A stretch of DNA of 55,837 nt from Bacteroides sp. CAG:530 (GTDB taxonomy: Bacteria > Bacteroidota > Bacteroidia > Bacteroidales > Bacteroidaceae): assembly GCA_000434735.1 (NCBI GenBank), contig FR881218.1, forward strand, positions 1 through 55,837, read 5' to 3'. A model generated the notes under the pieces. The model was not told the origin of the DNA. It searched no databases and saw nothing but the letters and a program-made list of their open reading frames with translations. The translations under genes were made by a program, and so were the position numbers. Shown here one piece after another: positions 7,964 to 15,573 of this stretch (positions are counted from its first letter, which is position 1; every line of letters starts with the position of its first letter).

Positions 7964-9019
7964 ATGAGTGATATAAAGACCCCCTTATTAGGGAAAAATC
8001 CTGCAGAGATACAAGAGATTGTACAAGATTTGGGTATGCCCAAATTTACCGCCAAACAGATATTGGAGTGGCTGTATAAAAAGAAAGTATCTTCTATTGA
8101 TGAAATGACCAACCTCTCTTTGAAGAACAGAGAGCTTTTATCCGAAGACTACGAAGTAGGCGCTTCGGCCCCCGTTCATGAGATGCGCTCGGTAGACGGA
8201 ACCGTGAAGTATTTGTTCTGCACACCTAAGGGAGACTATATAGAGTCGGTCTATATCCCCGATGGCGAACGTGCCACTCTGTGTGTATCGTCGCAGGTAG
8301 GCTGTAAGATGAACTGCAAGTTCTGCATGACAGGGAAGCAGGGATATACCGATAATCTTACGCCATCTCAGATTTTAAATCAGATTTATTCTATTCCCGA
8401 ACGCGACACACTGACCAATATAGTGTTTATGGGTATGGGCGAGCCGTTCGATAACCTTGATAACGTATTGCGCACCCTCGATGTGCTTACATCCGATTAC
8501 GGTTACGCATGGAGCCCTAAACGCATTACCGTATCTACAGTGGGATTAAAGAAGGGACTTGAGCGTTTCCTTAATGAAAGCGAGTGCCATTTGGCGGTAA
8601 GCCTTCATTCGCCTTTCCCGTCTCAGCGTGCCCAGCTGATGCCTGCCGAGAAAGCATTCTCTATAACAGATATCATAGAGATACTGCGCAACTATGATTT
8701 CAGCAAGCAGCGCCGTCTATCGTTCGAGTATATCGTGTTTGGCGGTGTAAACGACAGCTTGATTTACGCCAAGGAACTGGTGCGCATACTCCGCGGACTA
8801 GATTGCCGTGTTAATATGATACGTTTCCACGCCATACCTAATGTAGATCTTCACGGATCGGATATGGACACTATGGTTACTTTCCGCGATTACCTTACGC
8901 AGCATGGCGTGTTCGCCACTATCCGTGCATCAAGAGGCGAAGACATATTCGCCGCGTGCGGTATGCTTTCTACAGCCAAGCAGCAGGCCGAGAAGGAAGA
9001 TGCGGCTGCCGATAATTGA
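7964..9019 (+). CDS. rlmN: 23S rRNA (adenine(2503)-C(2))-methyltransferase RlmN
   Basis: 351-residue radical-SAM enzyme that methylates C2 of A2503 in 23S rRNA and A37 of some tRNAs, by a two-cysteine mechanism. The CxxxCxxC iron-sulfur motif is Cys114, Cys118 and Cys121 (CKMNCKFC), and the resolving cysteine is Cys332 in DIFAACGM. The GMGEPFDN motif and SLHSPFPSQRAQLMP region are also typical. Full family length. It is followed after 37 bases by the DUF4837 gene. A TAnnTTTG element lies upstream. Confidence 0.97.
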   Translation: MSDIKTPLLGKNPAEIQEIVQDLGMPKFTAKQILEWLYKKKVSSIDEMTNLSLKNRELLSEDYEVGASAPVHEMRSVDGTVKYLFCTPKGDYIESVYIPDGERATLCVSSQVGCKMNCKFCMTGKQGYTDNLTPSQILNQIYSIPERDTLTNIVFMGMGEPFDNLDNVLRTLDVLTSDYGYAWSPKRITVSTVGLKKGLERFLNESECHLAVSLHSPFPSQRAQLMPAEKAFSITDIIEILRNYDFSKQRRLSFEYIVFGGVNDSLIYAKELVRILRGLDCRVNMIRFHAIPNVDLHGSDMDTMVTFRDYLTQHGVFATIRASRGEDIFAACGMLSTAKQQAEKEDAAADN

Positions 9020-9056
9020 TTTAAGTAGTATAAACATAAGTAATTTAATAAGGACT

Positions 9057-10139
9057 ATGAAACGATTTGTTTTCTTATTGAGTATGTTTTGCGTGGCACT
9101 GGCTATGGTGTCTTGCAAAGGCGAAGGGAAAAGCATGTTGACACCCGCATCGAGTGGACGTCCGTACGAAGTCTTGGTAGTAGCCGACGATAACTGTTGG
9201 ATGAGCAAAGACAGTGCCTTGTATCATGTTCTCGATACCGATGTTCCTTGTCTGCCGCAGTCTGAACGCTCGTTCCGTATTTCAAGAGTGCGCCCAGAAT
9301 TTTATGATAAGTCGATGCGTTTGTTCCGCAACATCGTATTGGTGGATATCGACGCAAGCAAGTATACGCAGACCAAATTCAAGTTTGCTCGCAATGTGTA
9401 TTCAGCACCTCAGATGATTATGACTATCCAGTCGCCAACGCAGGAAGAATTCGATAAATATGTGTCTCGTAACGGACAGGCAATAGTGGATTTCTTCACT
9501 CGTGCAGAGATGAACCGCGAAGTGGCTCTGCTGAAGAAGAAACACAACAAGACCATTTCGGCTAAGGTAGGTTCTATGTTCGATTGCGACATCTGGATGC
9601 CGATAGAAATGGAATCGTATAAATCGGGCGACCATTTCTTCTGGGCTTCTACCAACCTGAACGACCTGAACTTCGTGATGTATTCTTATCCGTTCCGTGA
9701 TAACAACACCTTTACCAAGGAATATTTCATAGCCAAGAGAGACTCGGTTATGAAAGTCAACCTGCCAGGAGCTCGCGAAGGCATGTATATGGAAACTGCC
9801 GACTCTATCTTTGTAGAGGCACGCAATATCAGTGTTGACGGCGACTTCGCTTACGAAGTACGGGGCTTGTGGGATATGAAGAACGACGCAATGGGCGGTC
9901 CGTTCGTATCGCACGTTAGAGTAGACCGTGCCAACGCTCGTGTGGTAGTAGTAGAAGGATTCGTATACAATCCGGCAAAGCTTAAACGCGACTTGATCCG
10001 TCGTCTTAACGCAGCTCTCTATACTTTGAAATTGCCATCACAGAAAGCGGTAGCAGAAATACCGGTAGAAGGCGACGGCTTCACTGAAGAGAAGATGGTT
10101 CCGGACGAAACACCCGATAATAAAGCTAATAAACAATAA
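9057..10139 (+). CDS. DUF4837 family lipoprotein
   Basis: 360 residues from ATG 9057. The frame is open further upstream into rlmN, but this start gives a good lipoprotein signal peptide: MKRFVFLLSMFCVALAMVSC, with the lipidated cysteine at residue 20. The mature part begins GRPYEVLVVADDNCW and contains FWASTNLNDLNFVMYSYP, both features I associate with DUF4837, a Bacteroidetes-specific envelope family of unknown function. It ends four bases before pdxA; this rlmN-DUF4837-pdxA order looks like a stable operon. Confidence 0.85.
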   Translation: MKRFVFLLSMFCVALAMVSCKGEGKSMLTPASSGRPYEVLVVADDNCWMSKDSALYHVLDTDVPCLPQSERSFRISRVRPEFYDKSMRLFRNIVLVDIDASKYTQTKFKFARNVYSAPQMIMTIQSPTQEEFDKYVSRNGQAIVDFFTRAEMNREVALLKKKHNKTISAKVGSMFDCDIWMPIEMESYKSGDHFFWASTNLNDLNFVMYSYPFRDNNTFTKEYFIAKRDSVMKVNLPGAREGMYMETADSIFVEARNISVDGDFAYEVRGLWDMKNDAMGGPFVSHVRVDRANARVVVVEGFVYNPAKLKRDLIRRLNAALYTLKLPSQKAVAEIPVEGDGFTEEKMVPDETPDNKANKQ

Positions 10140-10143
10140 GATA

Positions 10144-11238
10144 ATGGAAGATAGAAAGATAAGAGTGGGTATCACCCACGGAGACATAAACGGCGTAGGA
10201 TATGAAGTGATACTAAAAGCGTTTTCAGACCCTACCATGCTCGACTTATGCACTCCTATTATATATGGATCGCCAAAAGTAGCAGCGTATCATCGTAAGG
10301 CTATGGATATACAGACCAACTTCAGCATTGTAAATTCCATCTCGGAAGTGCAAGACGGACGTCTGAATATCATTAACTGTACAGACGATGAACTGAAGGT
10401 AGAGTTGGCTAAGCCTACGGCTGAAGCCGGACAGGCAGCGCTGGCAGCCCTTGAAGCAGCATTGCAGGATTACCGCGACGGATGGTTCGACGTACTCGTT
10501 ACGGCTCCTATAAACAAACATACCATACAGTCGGATACATTCCACTTCCCCGGACATACTGAGTATATAGAGGAACGTGTAGGCGAAGGACATAAGGCGC
10601 TTATGATATTGCTGAAAGGTGATTTCAGAGTAGCGTTGGTTACCGGACACATCCCTGTGAGAGAGGTGGCAGAAGCCATCACTCAGGAGCTTATCATGGA
10701 GAAGATAGCTATTTTCCATCGTTCGCTGAAATACGATTTCGGAATTGACAGTCCACGTATCGCTGTGTTCTCACTCAACCCTCATGCAGGCGACGGTGGC
10801 TTGATTGGCTCGGAAGAAGAGACAGTTATCATTCCGGCTATTCAGGAGATGGTGAAGAAAGGCATGCAGTGTTTCGGACCTTATCCTGCCGATGGATTTA
10901 TGGGATCGGGCAACTATCGTCATTTCGATGGTATCTTGGCAATGTATCATGATCAGGGCTTGGCTCCTTTCAAGGCGTTGGCTATGGACGAAGGCGTGAA
11001 CTATACCGCCGGACTGCCTATCGTGCGCACATCTCCGGCTCACGGCACAGCGTACGACATCGCTGGTCAGGGTATCGCATCCGAAGACTCGTTCCGTCAG
11101 GCTATTTATGTGGCACTCGATATCTTCCGCAACCGTGTGTTCGAAGAAGAAATCAGCGCACGTCCGCTGCGTAAACAGTATTACGAGAAACGCGATGACA
11201 GCGATAAGCTGAAATTGGATAGCGTAGACGAAGATTAA
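10144..11238 (+). CDS. pdxA: 4-hydroxythreonine-4-phosphate dehydrogenase PdxA
   Basis: 364 residues. PdxA oxidises 4-phosphohydroxy-L-threonine with NAD in the DXP-dependent pathway to pyridoxal 5'-phosphate. Visible signatures are ITHGDINGVGYEV near the N-terminus, the metal-binding histidine in FHFPGHTEY (His138), the YHDQGLAPFK motif with the second metal histidine, and TSPAHGTAYDIAG with the third. Length is slightly above the E. coli enzyme, with a charged C-terminal tail. It is the last gene before a strong terminator. Confidence 0.96.
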   Translation: MEDRKIRVGITHGDINGVGYEVILKAFSDPTMLDLCTPIIYGSPKVAAYHRKAMDIQTNFSIVNSISEVQDGRLNIINCTDDELKVELAKPTAEAGQAALAALEAALQDYRDGWFDVLVTAPINKHTIQSDTFHFPGHTEYIEERVGEGHKALMILLKGDFRVALVTGHIPVREVAEAITQELIMEKIAIFHRSLKYDFGIDSPRIAVFSLNPHAGDGGLIGSEEETVIIPAIQEMVKKGMQCFGPYPADGFMGSGNYRHFDGILAMYHDQGLAPFKALAMDEGVNYTAGLPIVRTSPAHGTAYDIAGQGIASEDSFRQAIYVALDIFRNRVFEEEISARPLRKQYYEKRDDSDKLKLDSVDED

Positions 11239-11277
11239 TAATTAGAGTTTCTTTTTTTTAAAATCATAGTAGATTTC

Positions 11278-11320
11278 GCAGCCCCGAGAAGCAGTGATGC
11301 TTTTCGAGGGTTGCTTTTTT
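11278..11320 (+). terminator. Rho-independent terminator after pdxA
   Basis: GCAGCCCCGAGAAGCA (11278-11293) pairs with TGCTTTTCGAGGGTTGC (11298-11314) over a 4-base loop, with one bulge, followed by a T run. It overlaps the upstream in-frame ATG at 11311 of the next gene, arguing against that start. Confidence 0.85.
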
Positions 11321-11346
11321 ATGATATTATTTATATCAATCAATAT

Positions 11347-12561
11347 ATGGAAGCAAAACATACTTCATTAGTAGATAGCCAGTATAAGATTCCTTTCATA
11401 CTGGTTACTTCTTTATTCTTTTTGTGGGGATTTGCACATGCTATTCTCGATGTGCTGAACAAGCATTTCCAAGAGGTGTTGGATATCTCAAAGGCGCATT
11501 CGGCTTTTGTGCAGGTTACTATGTATATGGGATATTTCATCATGGCCATTCCTGCCGGACTTTTCATCAGTCGCTATGGTTATCGTAAAGGCGTAGTTTT
11601 CGGATTGCTGCTTTACGGCATCGGAGCGTTTCTGTTTGTACCCGGACAGTACTTGTCATCGTTCAACGTATTCTTGTTCGCACTGTTCGTTATAGGTTGC
11701 GGACTGACGTTCTTAGAGACCGCCGCCAATCCTTATGTCACCGAACTTGGTGCAAAGGAGACCGCTGCCAGCCGATTGAACTTGGCGCAGTCATTTAACG
11801 GAGTAGGATGCATCTGCGCTCCGCTCCTTACGGGCCTGCTGTTGTTCTCTAACGATTCCGACTCTTCTTCGTCGGGCAATGTGGCGTTACCTTATGTGTG
11901 CATGGGTGTACTGGTGCTTATCGTAGCGTTTATCTTTACCCGTGTAAAGTTGCCCGAGATTCCTCATCATGAAGAAGTTGATACCGAAGGGCATAAAGTA
12001 GGACTCCGGTCGCATCGTCTGTTTATCTTCGGACTTATTGCCATCTTTGCATACGAGATAGCCGAGATTTCTATCAACAGCTTCTTTATCAATTATGTGG
12101 TAGAGCAGCAGTGGATGAACGCACGCCACGCTTCACTGATATTATCGTTCGGTGGATTGGGGCTCTTTATGGTGGGTCGTTTTGTAGGTAGTTGGATTAT
12201 GCAGCGTGTGGCCGCTCAGAAGATGCTGTTCTACTGCGCTACAGGTACTGTGATTACTACCACCGTTGTACTCCTAGATTTGGGATATGTTTCTTTGGTA
12301 GCCCTACTGTGCGGCTATGCTTTCGAAGCTATTATGTTCCCTACTATTTTCGCGTTGTCGCTTAACGGACTGGGTAATCACACCAAGCGTGCGTCTTCTT
12401 TCCTGATGATGTCGCCGGTAGGCGGTGTAGTTGGCCCGTTGCTTATGGGATATGTAGCCGATGTAACCACAATGGTTTCGGCTTTCACAGTGCCGCTTGT
12501 AGCGTATGCCGTGGTATGGCTTTATGCACGTAAAATGGTTTCTGTTTCATCAAAAGGGTAA
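11347..12561 (+). CDS. MFS sugar transporter, FucP/glucose-galactose family
   Basis: 404 residues from ATG 11347 (MEAKHTS); the upstream ATG at 11311 falls inside the terminator. It has about twelve hydrophobic segments and family motifs FLWGFAHAILDVLNKHFQ near the N-terminus and FLETAANPYVTELG in helix 5, typical of FucP, NagP and GlcP-type proton symporters. Substrate is not readable; relatives carry fucose, glucose or N-acetylglucosamine. It converges on the PfkB kinase gene, with a shared hairpin between them, so an uptake-plus-phosphorylation pairing is possible. Confidence 0.88.
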   Translation: MEAKHTSLVDSQYKIPFILVTSLFFLWGFAHAILDVLNKHFQEVLDISKAHSAFVQVTMYMGYFIMAIPAGLFISRYGYRKGVVFGLLLYGIGAFLFVPGQYLSSFNVFLFALFVIGCGLTFLETAANPYVTELGAKETAASRLNLAQSFNGVGCICAPLLTGLLLFSNDSDSSSSGNVALPYVCMGVLVLIVAFIFTRVKLPEIPHHEEVDTEGHKVGLRSHRLFIFGLIAIFAYEIAEISINSFFINYVVEQQWMNARHASLILSFGGLGLFMVGRFVGSWIMQRVAAQKMLFYCATGTVITTTVVLLDLGYVSLVALLCGYAFEAIMFPTIFALSLNGLGNHTKRASSFLMMSPVGGVVGPLLMGYVADVTTMVSAFTVPLVAYAVVWLYARKMVSVSSKG

Positions 12562-12577
12562 AACCTTTAAATATAAT

Positions 12578-12617
12578 AAATGCGCCTCATGAAGTCTTGA
12601 ATTTCATGAGGCGCATT
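12578..12617. terminator. Bidirectional hairpin terminator
   Basis: AAATGCGCCTCATGAA (12578-12593) and TTTCATGAGGCGCATT (12602-12617) form a nearly perfect 15-bp stem with an 8-base loop between the convergent transporter and kinase genes. Confidence 0.75.
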
Positions 12618-12643
12618 CGTAATATTCAGGCATTACCTTGATC

Positions 12644-13540
12644 TTATATCTTATAAGCTTTCAGCGGACTATCGTTTACTATTTGCATAGCCTGTTCTTC
12701 CGTTCCGCTGAAGGGACCCGATTTTTCGAGCTTGATGGTAGACATGGCTGCGGCAAAGCATCCCGACTCTTCTACCGATGCACCTTTGCTTCGCATGTAC
12801 AGATAACCCAGCATGTAGGTGTCTCCGCATCCGGTGGCGTCTACTATTTCCTTTGGAGGATAGGCAGGTATCTTATAGAAACATCCGGCAGTGTGAACTA
12901 TAGAACCCTCGCTACCTAAGGTGAGCATCACTTCCTTTACTCCCCATTCGGCCAAGAGCGCTGCCGCTTCCTTGTAATCGTCCAATCCTGTCAATACCTT
13001 CGCTTCGTACTCGTTTACCTTCAGGATATCAATATACTTCAGTGCCTCGCACTTCTCTTTCCAGTCTACCGGATATACCTTTTCGCCTCTTACCTCGCGC
13101 AGATAACCCTGAGCGTCGACCGACAGGATGCCTTTGTCCGACAAGTATTTTATTACTTCAAGCGAGAAGTCATCGCTAAGCAGACTGCCCAAATGGAATA
13201 TCTTGGCTTCCGCATCCTTCAGTTCTTCTACAGTGAACGGATCGGCCTTAGCCAATACACGTTGCTTGCGGTCGTTCTGGTTCTCACCGTAAGCGTTCTC
13301 AAAATATACCGTATGACGACTGGGCAGAACATCCACGCGGATACCCTCGTTGCGCAACTCCTCTACCGCGTTCATCTCGCTGGGAGCCAAAGCCGTAATC
13401 AGCTTATAGTTCTTATAGTTGCTCAAGTGGCGAATACCGTGCGAAAAATAATAAGATGTACCTCCCGGCATATAAGTCGTTTGTTTGGGCGTGATAATTT
13501 TATCTAAAGTGATGTGCCCAATACAGCAAATGTCATTCAT
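12644..13540 (-). CDS. PfkB family carbohydrate kinase
   Basis: 298 residues of the ribokinase/PfkB fold. The N-terminal GGTSYY (26-31) and the C-terminal signature VDATGCGDTYMLGYL (233-247), with catalytic Asp240, are clear. The substrate is unknown. The gene is divergent from myo-inositol-3-phosphate synthase and convergent with a sugar transporter. PfkB kinases that phosphorylate myo-inositol exist in archaea and plants, and the segment RVLAKADPF resembles a conserved stretch of those as I remember them, so an inositol kinase is a testable alternative to a generic sugar kinase. Confidence 0.88.
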   Translation of the reverse strand: MNDICCIGHITLDKIITPKQTTYMPGGTSYYFSHGIRHLSNYKNYKLITALAPSEMNAVEELRNEGIRVDVLPSRHTVYFENAYGENQNDRKQRVLAKADPFTVEELKDAEAKIFHLGSLLSDDFSLEVIKYLSDKGILSVDAQGYLREVRGEKVYPVDWKEKCEALKYIDILKVNEYEAKVLTGLDDYKEAAALLAEWGVKEVMLTLGSEGSIVHTAGCFYKIPAYPPKEIVDATGCGDTYMLGYLYMRSKGASVEESGCFAAAMSTIKLEKSGPFSGTEEQAMQIVNDSPLKAYKI

Positions 13541-13569
13541 CGTTTTTCTTATTGTTATAAATACGGACG

Positions 13570-13577
13570 CAAAGATA
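13570..13577 (-). promoter_or_regulatory. Candidate -7 element for the pfkB gene
   Basis: TATCTTTG on the minus strand, 29 bases upstream of the ATG at 13540, is a full match to TAnnTTTG. No -33 TTTG was found at the usual spacing. Confidence 0.55.
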
Positions 13578-13606
13578 ATACTTAATTTTACATATATAAT
13601 ATAAAT

Positions 13607-13771
13607 AGGAGTAGTATGCTAACTCTTTGATTTATATTTTTATAAGCACACAAAAATATGCACAGAGTATGGGTTTTGTGTGCATAAATAAAAAAAATAA
13701 TAAGCCGAGAGCGAAAAGTGAATTGACATTCATCAAGAAATTAGCGTTTTTTTTATAAAAAACCTACTCCT
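13607..13771. repeat. Nested inverted repeats in the pfkB-ino1 intergenic region
   Basis: The 398-base gap between the divergent pfkB and inositol-phosphate synthase genes is AT-rich and holds no gene. Inside it, GCACACAAAA (13646-13655) is perfectly repeated in inverse at 13674-13683 across 18 bases, and AGGAGTAG (13607-13614) has an inverse copy at 13764-13771. As the flanking genes diverge, these are not obvious terminators; operator or structured-RNA roles are possible but unproven. Confidence 0.4.
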
Positions 13772-13848
13772 TTAATTTAAAAACTGGACGTTTTATCCGA
13801 TTAATTGTGCTATTTGTAGTTTTTTCTAAGAAAAAGTTAGCGTAAAAA

Positions 13849-13878
13849 TTTGAATTAGGAAACAAAAGTGTACCTTTA
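13849..13878 (+). promoter_or_regulatory. Candidate promoter of inositol-3-phosphate synthase
   Basis: TTTG (13849-13852), 18 bases of spacer and TACCTTTA (13871-13878) resemble the Bacteroides -33/-7 pair, with one mismatch in the last base of the -7 element. The predicted leader is roughly 50-55 bases. Confidence 0.5.
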
Positions 13879-13938
13879 CAAATCATATAGAATACATAAT
13901 ATTCTTTGTTATTGACAACTTGAAAAACAGAAATTGAA

Positions 13939-15246
13939 ATGGAAAAGACAAATGTGCAACCAGCAACGGGTAAACTAGGTGTGCTGTGTGTAGGTTTAGG
14001 TGCTGTAGCCACCACTTTTATGACTGGCGTACTGATGGTTCGCAAGGGATTAGCCAAGCCTGTAGGCTCAATGACTCAATACGATAAAATCCGTGTAGGC
14101 CGCGGAGCAGAAAAGAAATATCTTCACTACAAAGACATCGTTCCTATCGCAGACCTTAATGACATCGTATTTGGCGCATGGGATGTATATCCTGCTAACG
14201 CTTACGAATCAGCTATCAACGCTGAAGTTCTGAAGGAAAAAGACATCAATCCGGTTAAGGACGAATTGGAAAAAATCGTTCCTATGAAGGCCGCTTTCGA
14301 TCACAACTACGCTAAGCGTCTTGATGGAAACAACGTAAAAGACTGCGCTACTCGTTGGGATATGGTTGAAGCTTTGCGTCAAGATATCCGCGAATTCAAA
14401 GAAAAGAACGGTTGTAGCCGTATCGTAGTTTTGTGGGCTGCATCTACAGAAATCTACGTTCCTGTATGTGAAGAAGTTCACGGTACATTAGCTGCTCTTG
14501 AAGCTGCAATGAAGAACGACGACCGCGAACACGTAGCTCCGTCTATGTGCTATGCATACGCTGCTCTTACAGAAGGCGCTCCTTTCATCATGGGTGCTCC
14601 TAACACTACAGTCGATTTCCCAGCTATGTGGGAATTGGCAGAAAAAACTAAGATGCCTATCGCTGGTAAAGACTTCAAGACTGGCCAGACATTGGTTAAA
14701 TCAGGTTTCGCTCCTATCATCGGTACTCGTTGCTTAGGTCTTTCAGGATGGTTCTCTACAAACATCCTTGGTAACCGTGACGGATTGGTATTGGACGAAC
14801 CAGCTAACTTCCACACTAAAGAAGTCAGCAAGCTGTCTACTTTGGAATCTATCTTGGTTCCTGAAAACCAGCCCGACCTATACACTAACTACTATCACAA
14901 AGTACGTATCAACTACTATCCTCCTCGCAACGACGATAAGGAAGGATGGGATAACATCGATATCTTCGGCTGGATGGGCTATCCTATGCAGATCAAGATT
15001 AACTTCTTGTGCCGCGACTCTATCTTGGCAGCACCTTTGTGCCTCGACCTCGTATTGCTTAGCGACTTGGCTGCTCGTGCCGGACGTTATGGCATACAGC
15101 GTTTCTTGAGCTTCTTCTTGAAGAGCCCTATGCACGACTACACTCAGCATGAAGTGCCTATCAACCACCTCTTCCAGCAGTACGTTATGCTGAAGAACGC
15201 TATCCGCGAAATGGGTGGCTACGAAGCTGACGAAGAAATTGATTAA
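13939..15246 (+). CDS. ino1: Inositol-3-phosphate synthase (MIPS)
   Basis: 435 residues. MIPS converts glucose 6-phosphate to 1L-myo-inositol 3-phosphate by an NAD-dependent internal redox cycle. The N-terminal Rossmann motif LGVLCVGLGAVATT (about 13-26) and the core GAPNTTVDFP, GKDFKTGQTLVKS and LGLSGWFSTNILGNRDG segments are typical of the family. The length suits the prokaryotic/Bacteroidetes subgroup. In gut Bacteroides this enzyme feeds phosphatidylinositol and inositol-sphingolipid synthesis. Here the gene stands alone between the pfkB gene and gltB, each side separated by long non-coding DNA, and codons are strongly biased (many GCT, GGT, TTG), suggesting high expression. Confidence 0.95.
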   Translation: MEKTNVQPATGKLGVLCVGLGAVATTFMTGVLMVRKGLAKPVGSMTQYDKIRVGRGAEKKYLHYKDIVPIADLNDIVFGAWDVYPANAYESAINAEVLKEKDINPVKDELEKIVPMKAAFDHNYAKRLDGNNVKDCATRWDMVEALRQDIREFKEKNGCSRIVVLWAASTEIYVPVCEEVHGTLAALEAAMKNDDREHVAPSMCYAYAALTEGAPFIMGAPNTTVDFPAMWELAEKTKMPIAGKDFKTGQTLVKSGFAPIIGTRCLGLSGWFSTNILGNRDGLVLDEPANFHTKEVSKLSTLESILVPENQPDLYTNYYHKVRINYYPPRNDDKEGWDNIDIFGWMGYPMQIKINFLCRDSILAAPLCLDLVLLSDLAARAGRYGIQRFLSFFLKSPMHDYTQHEVPINHLFQQYVMLKNAIREMGGYEADEEID

Positions 15247-15269
15247 TCAGTAATCGATTATAAATAATA

Positions 15270-15313
15270 AGAGCCTTTCTTGTTCATCAAAAATGGATGG
15301 GAAAGGCTTTTTT
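15270..15313 (+). terminator. Terminator after ino1
   Basis: AGCCTTTC (15272-15279) pairs with GAAAGGCT (15301-15308), followed by a T run. The rest of the gap to 15510 is AT-rich with no gene; it contains a small palindrome AAGCGCTT near 15437 of unknown meaning. Confidence 0.75.
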
Positions 15314-15510
15314 CATGCCTGATTGTTTGGTTTTAAATCTATACAACAAAAGAGAGCAAATTTCAAATCGTAAGCATTTTCCATAAAATAGGTTACAATT
15401 ACACATATACAACAATACATATATCATCAATCTGAAAGCGCTTACAAACCACACTCGACATTTTTTCTACAAAAGCCAATGCTTTAATATTCGTTTTGAT
15501 AGCTATTTTC

Positions 15511-15518
15511 TACTTTTG
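15511..15518 (+). promoter_or_regulatory. Candidate -7 element of the gltB operon
   Basis: TACTTTTG matches TAnnTTTG. It lies downstream of the in-frame ATG at 15496, so translation should begin at ATG 15574, leaving a leader of about 50 bases. Confidence 0.55.
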
Positions 15519-15573
15519 TAAGCAAATAGACAACATTCAAGCATTATACTATCATTTAAGAAAGCAAACGCCA

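Noticed and set aside
8904..9056. Extended start of the DUF4837 gene
   Set aside because: Would overlap rlmN by over 100 bases and bury the lipoprotein signal peptide found at ATG 9057.
15496..15573. Upstream start of gltB
   Set aside because: The -7 promoter element at 15511-15518 lies inside this extension.
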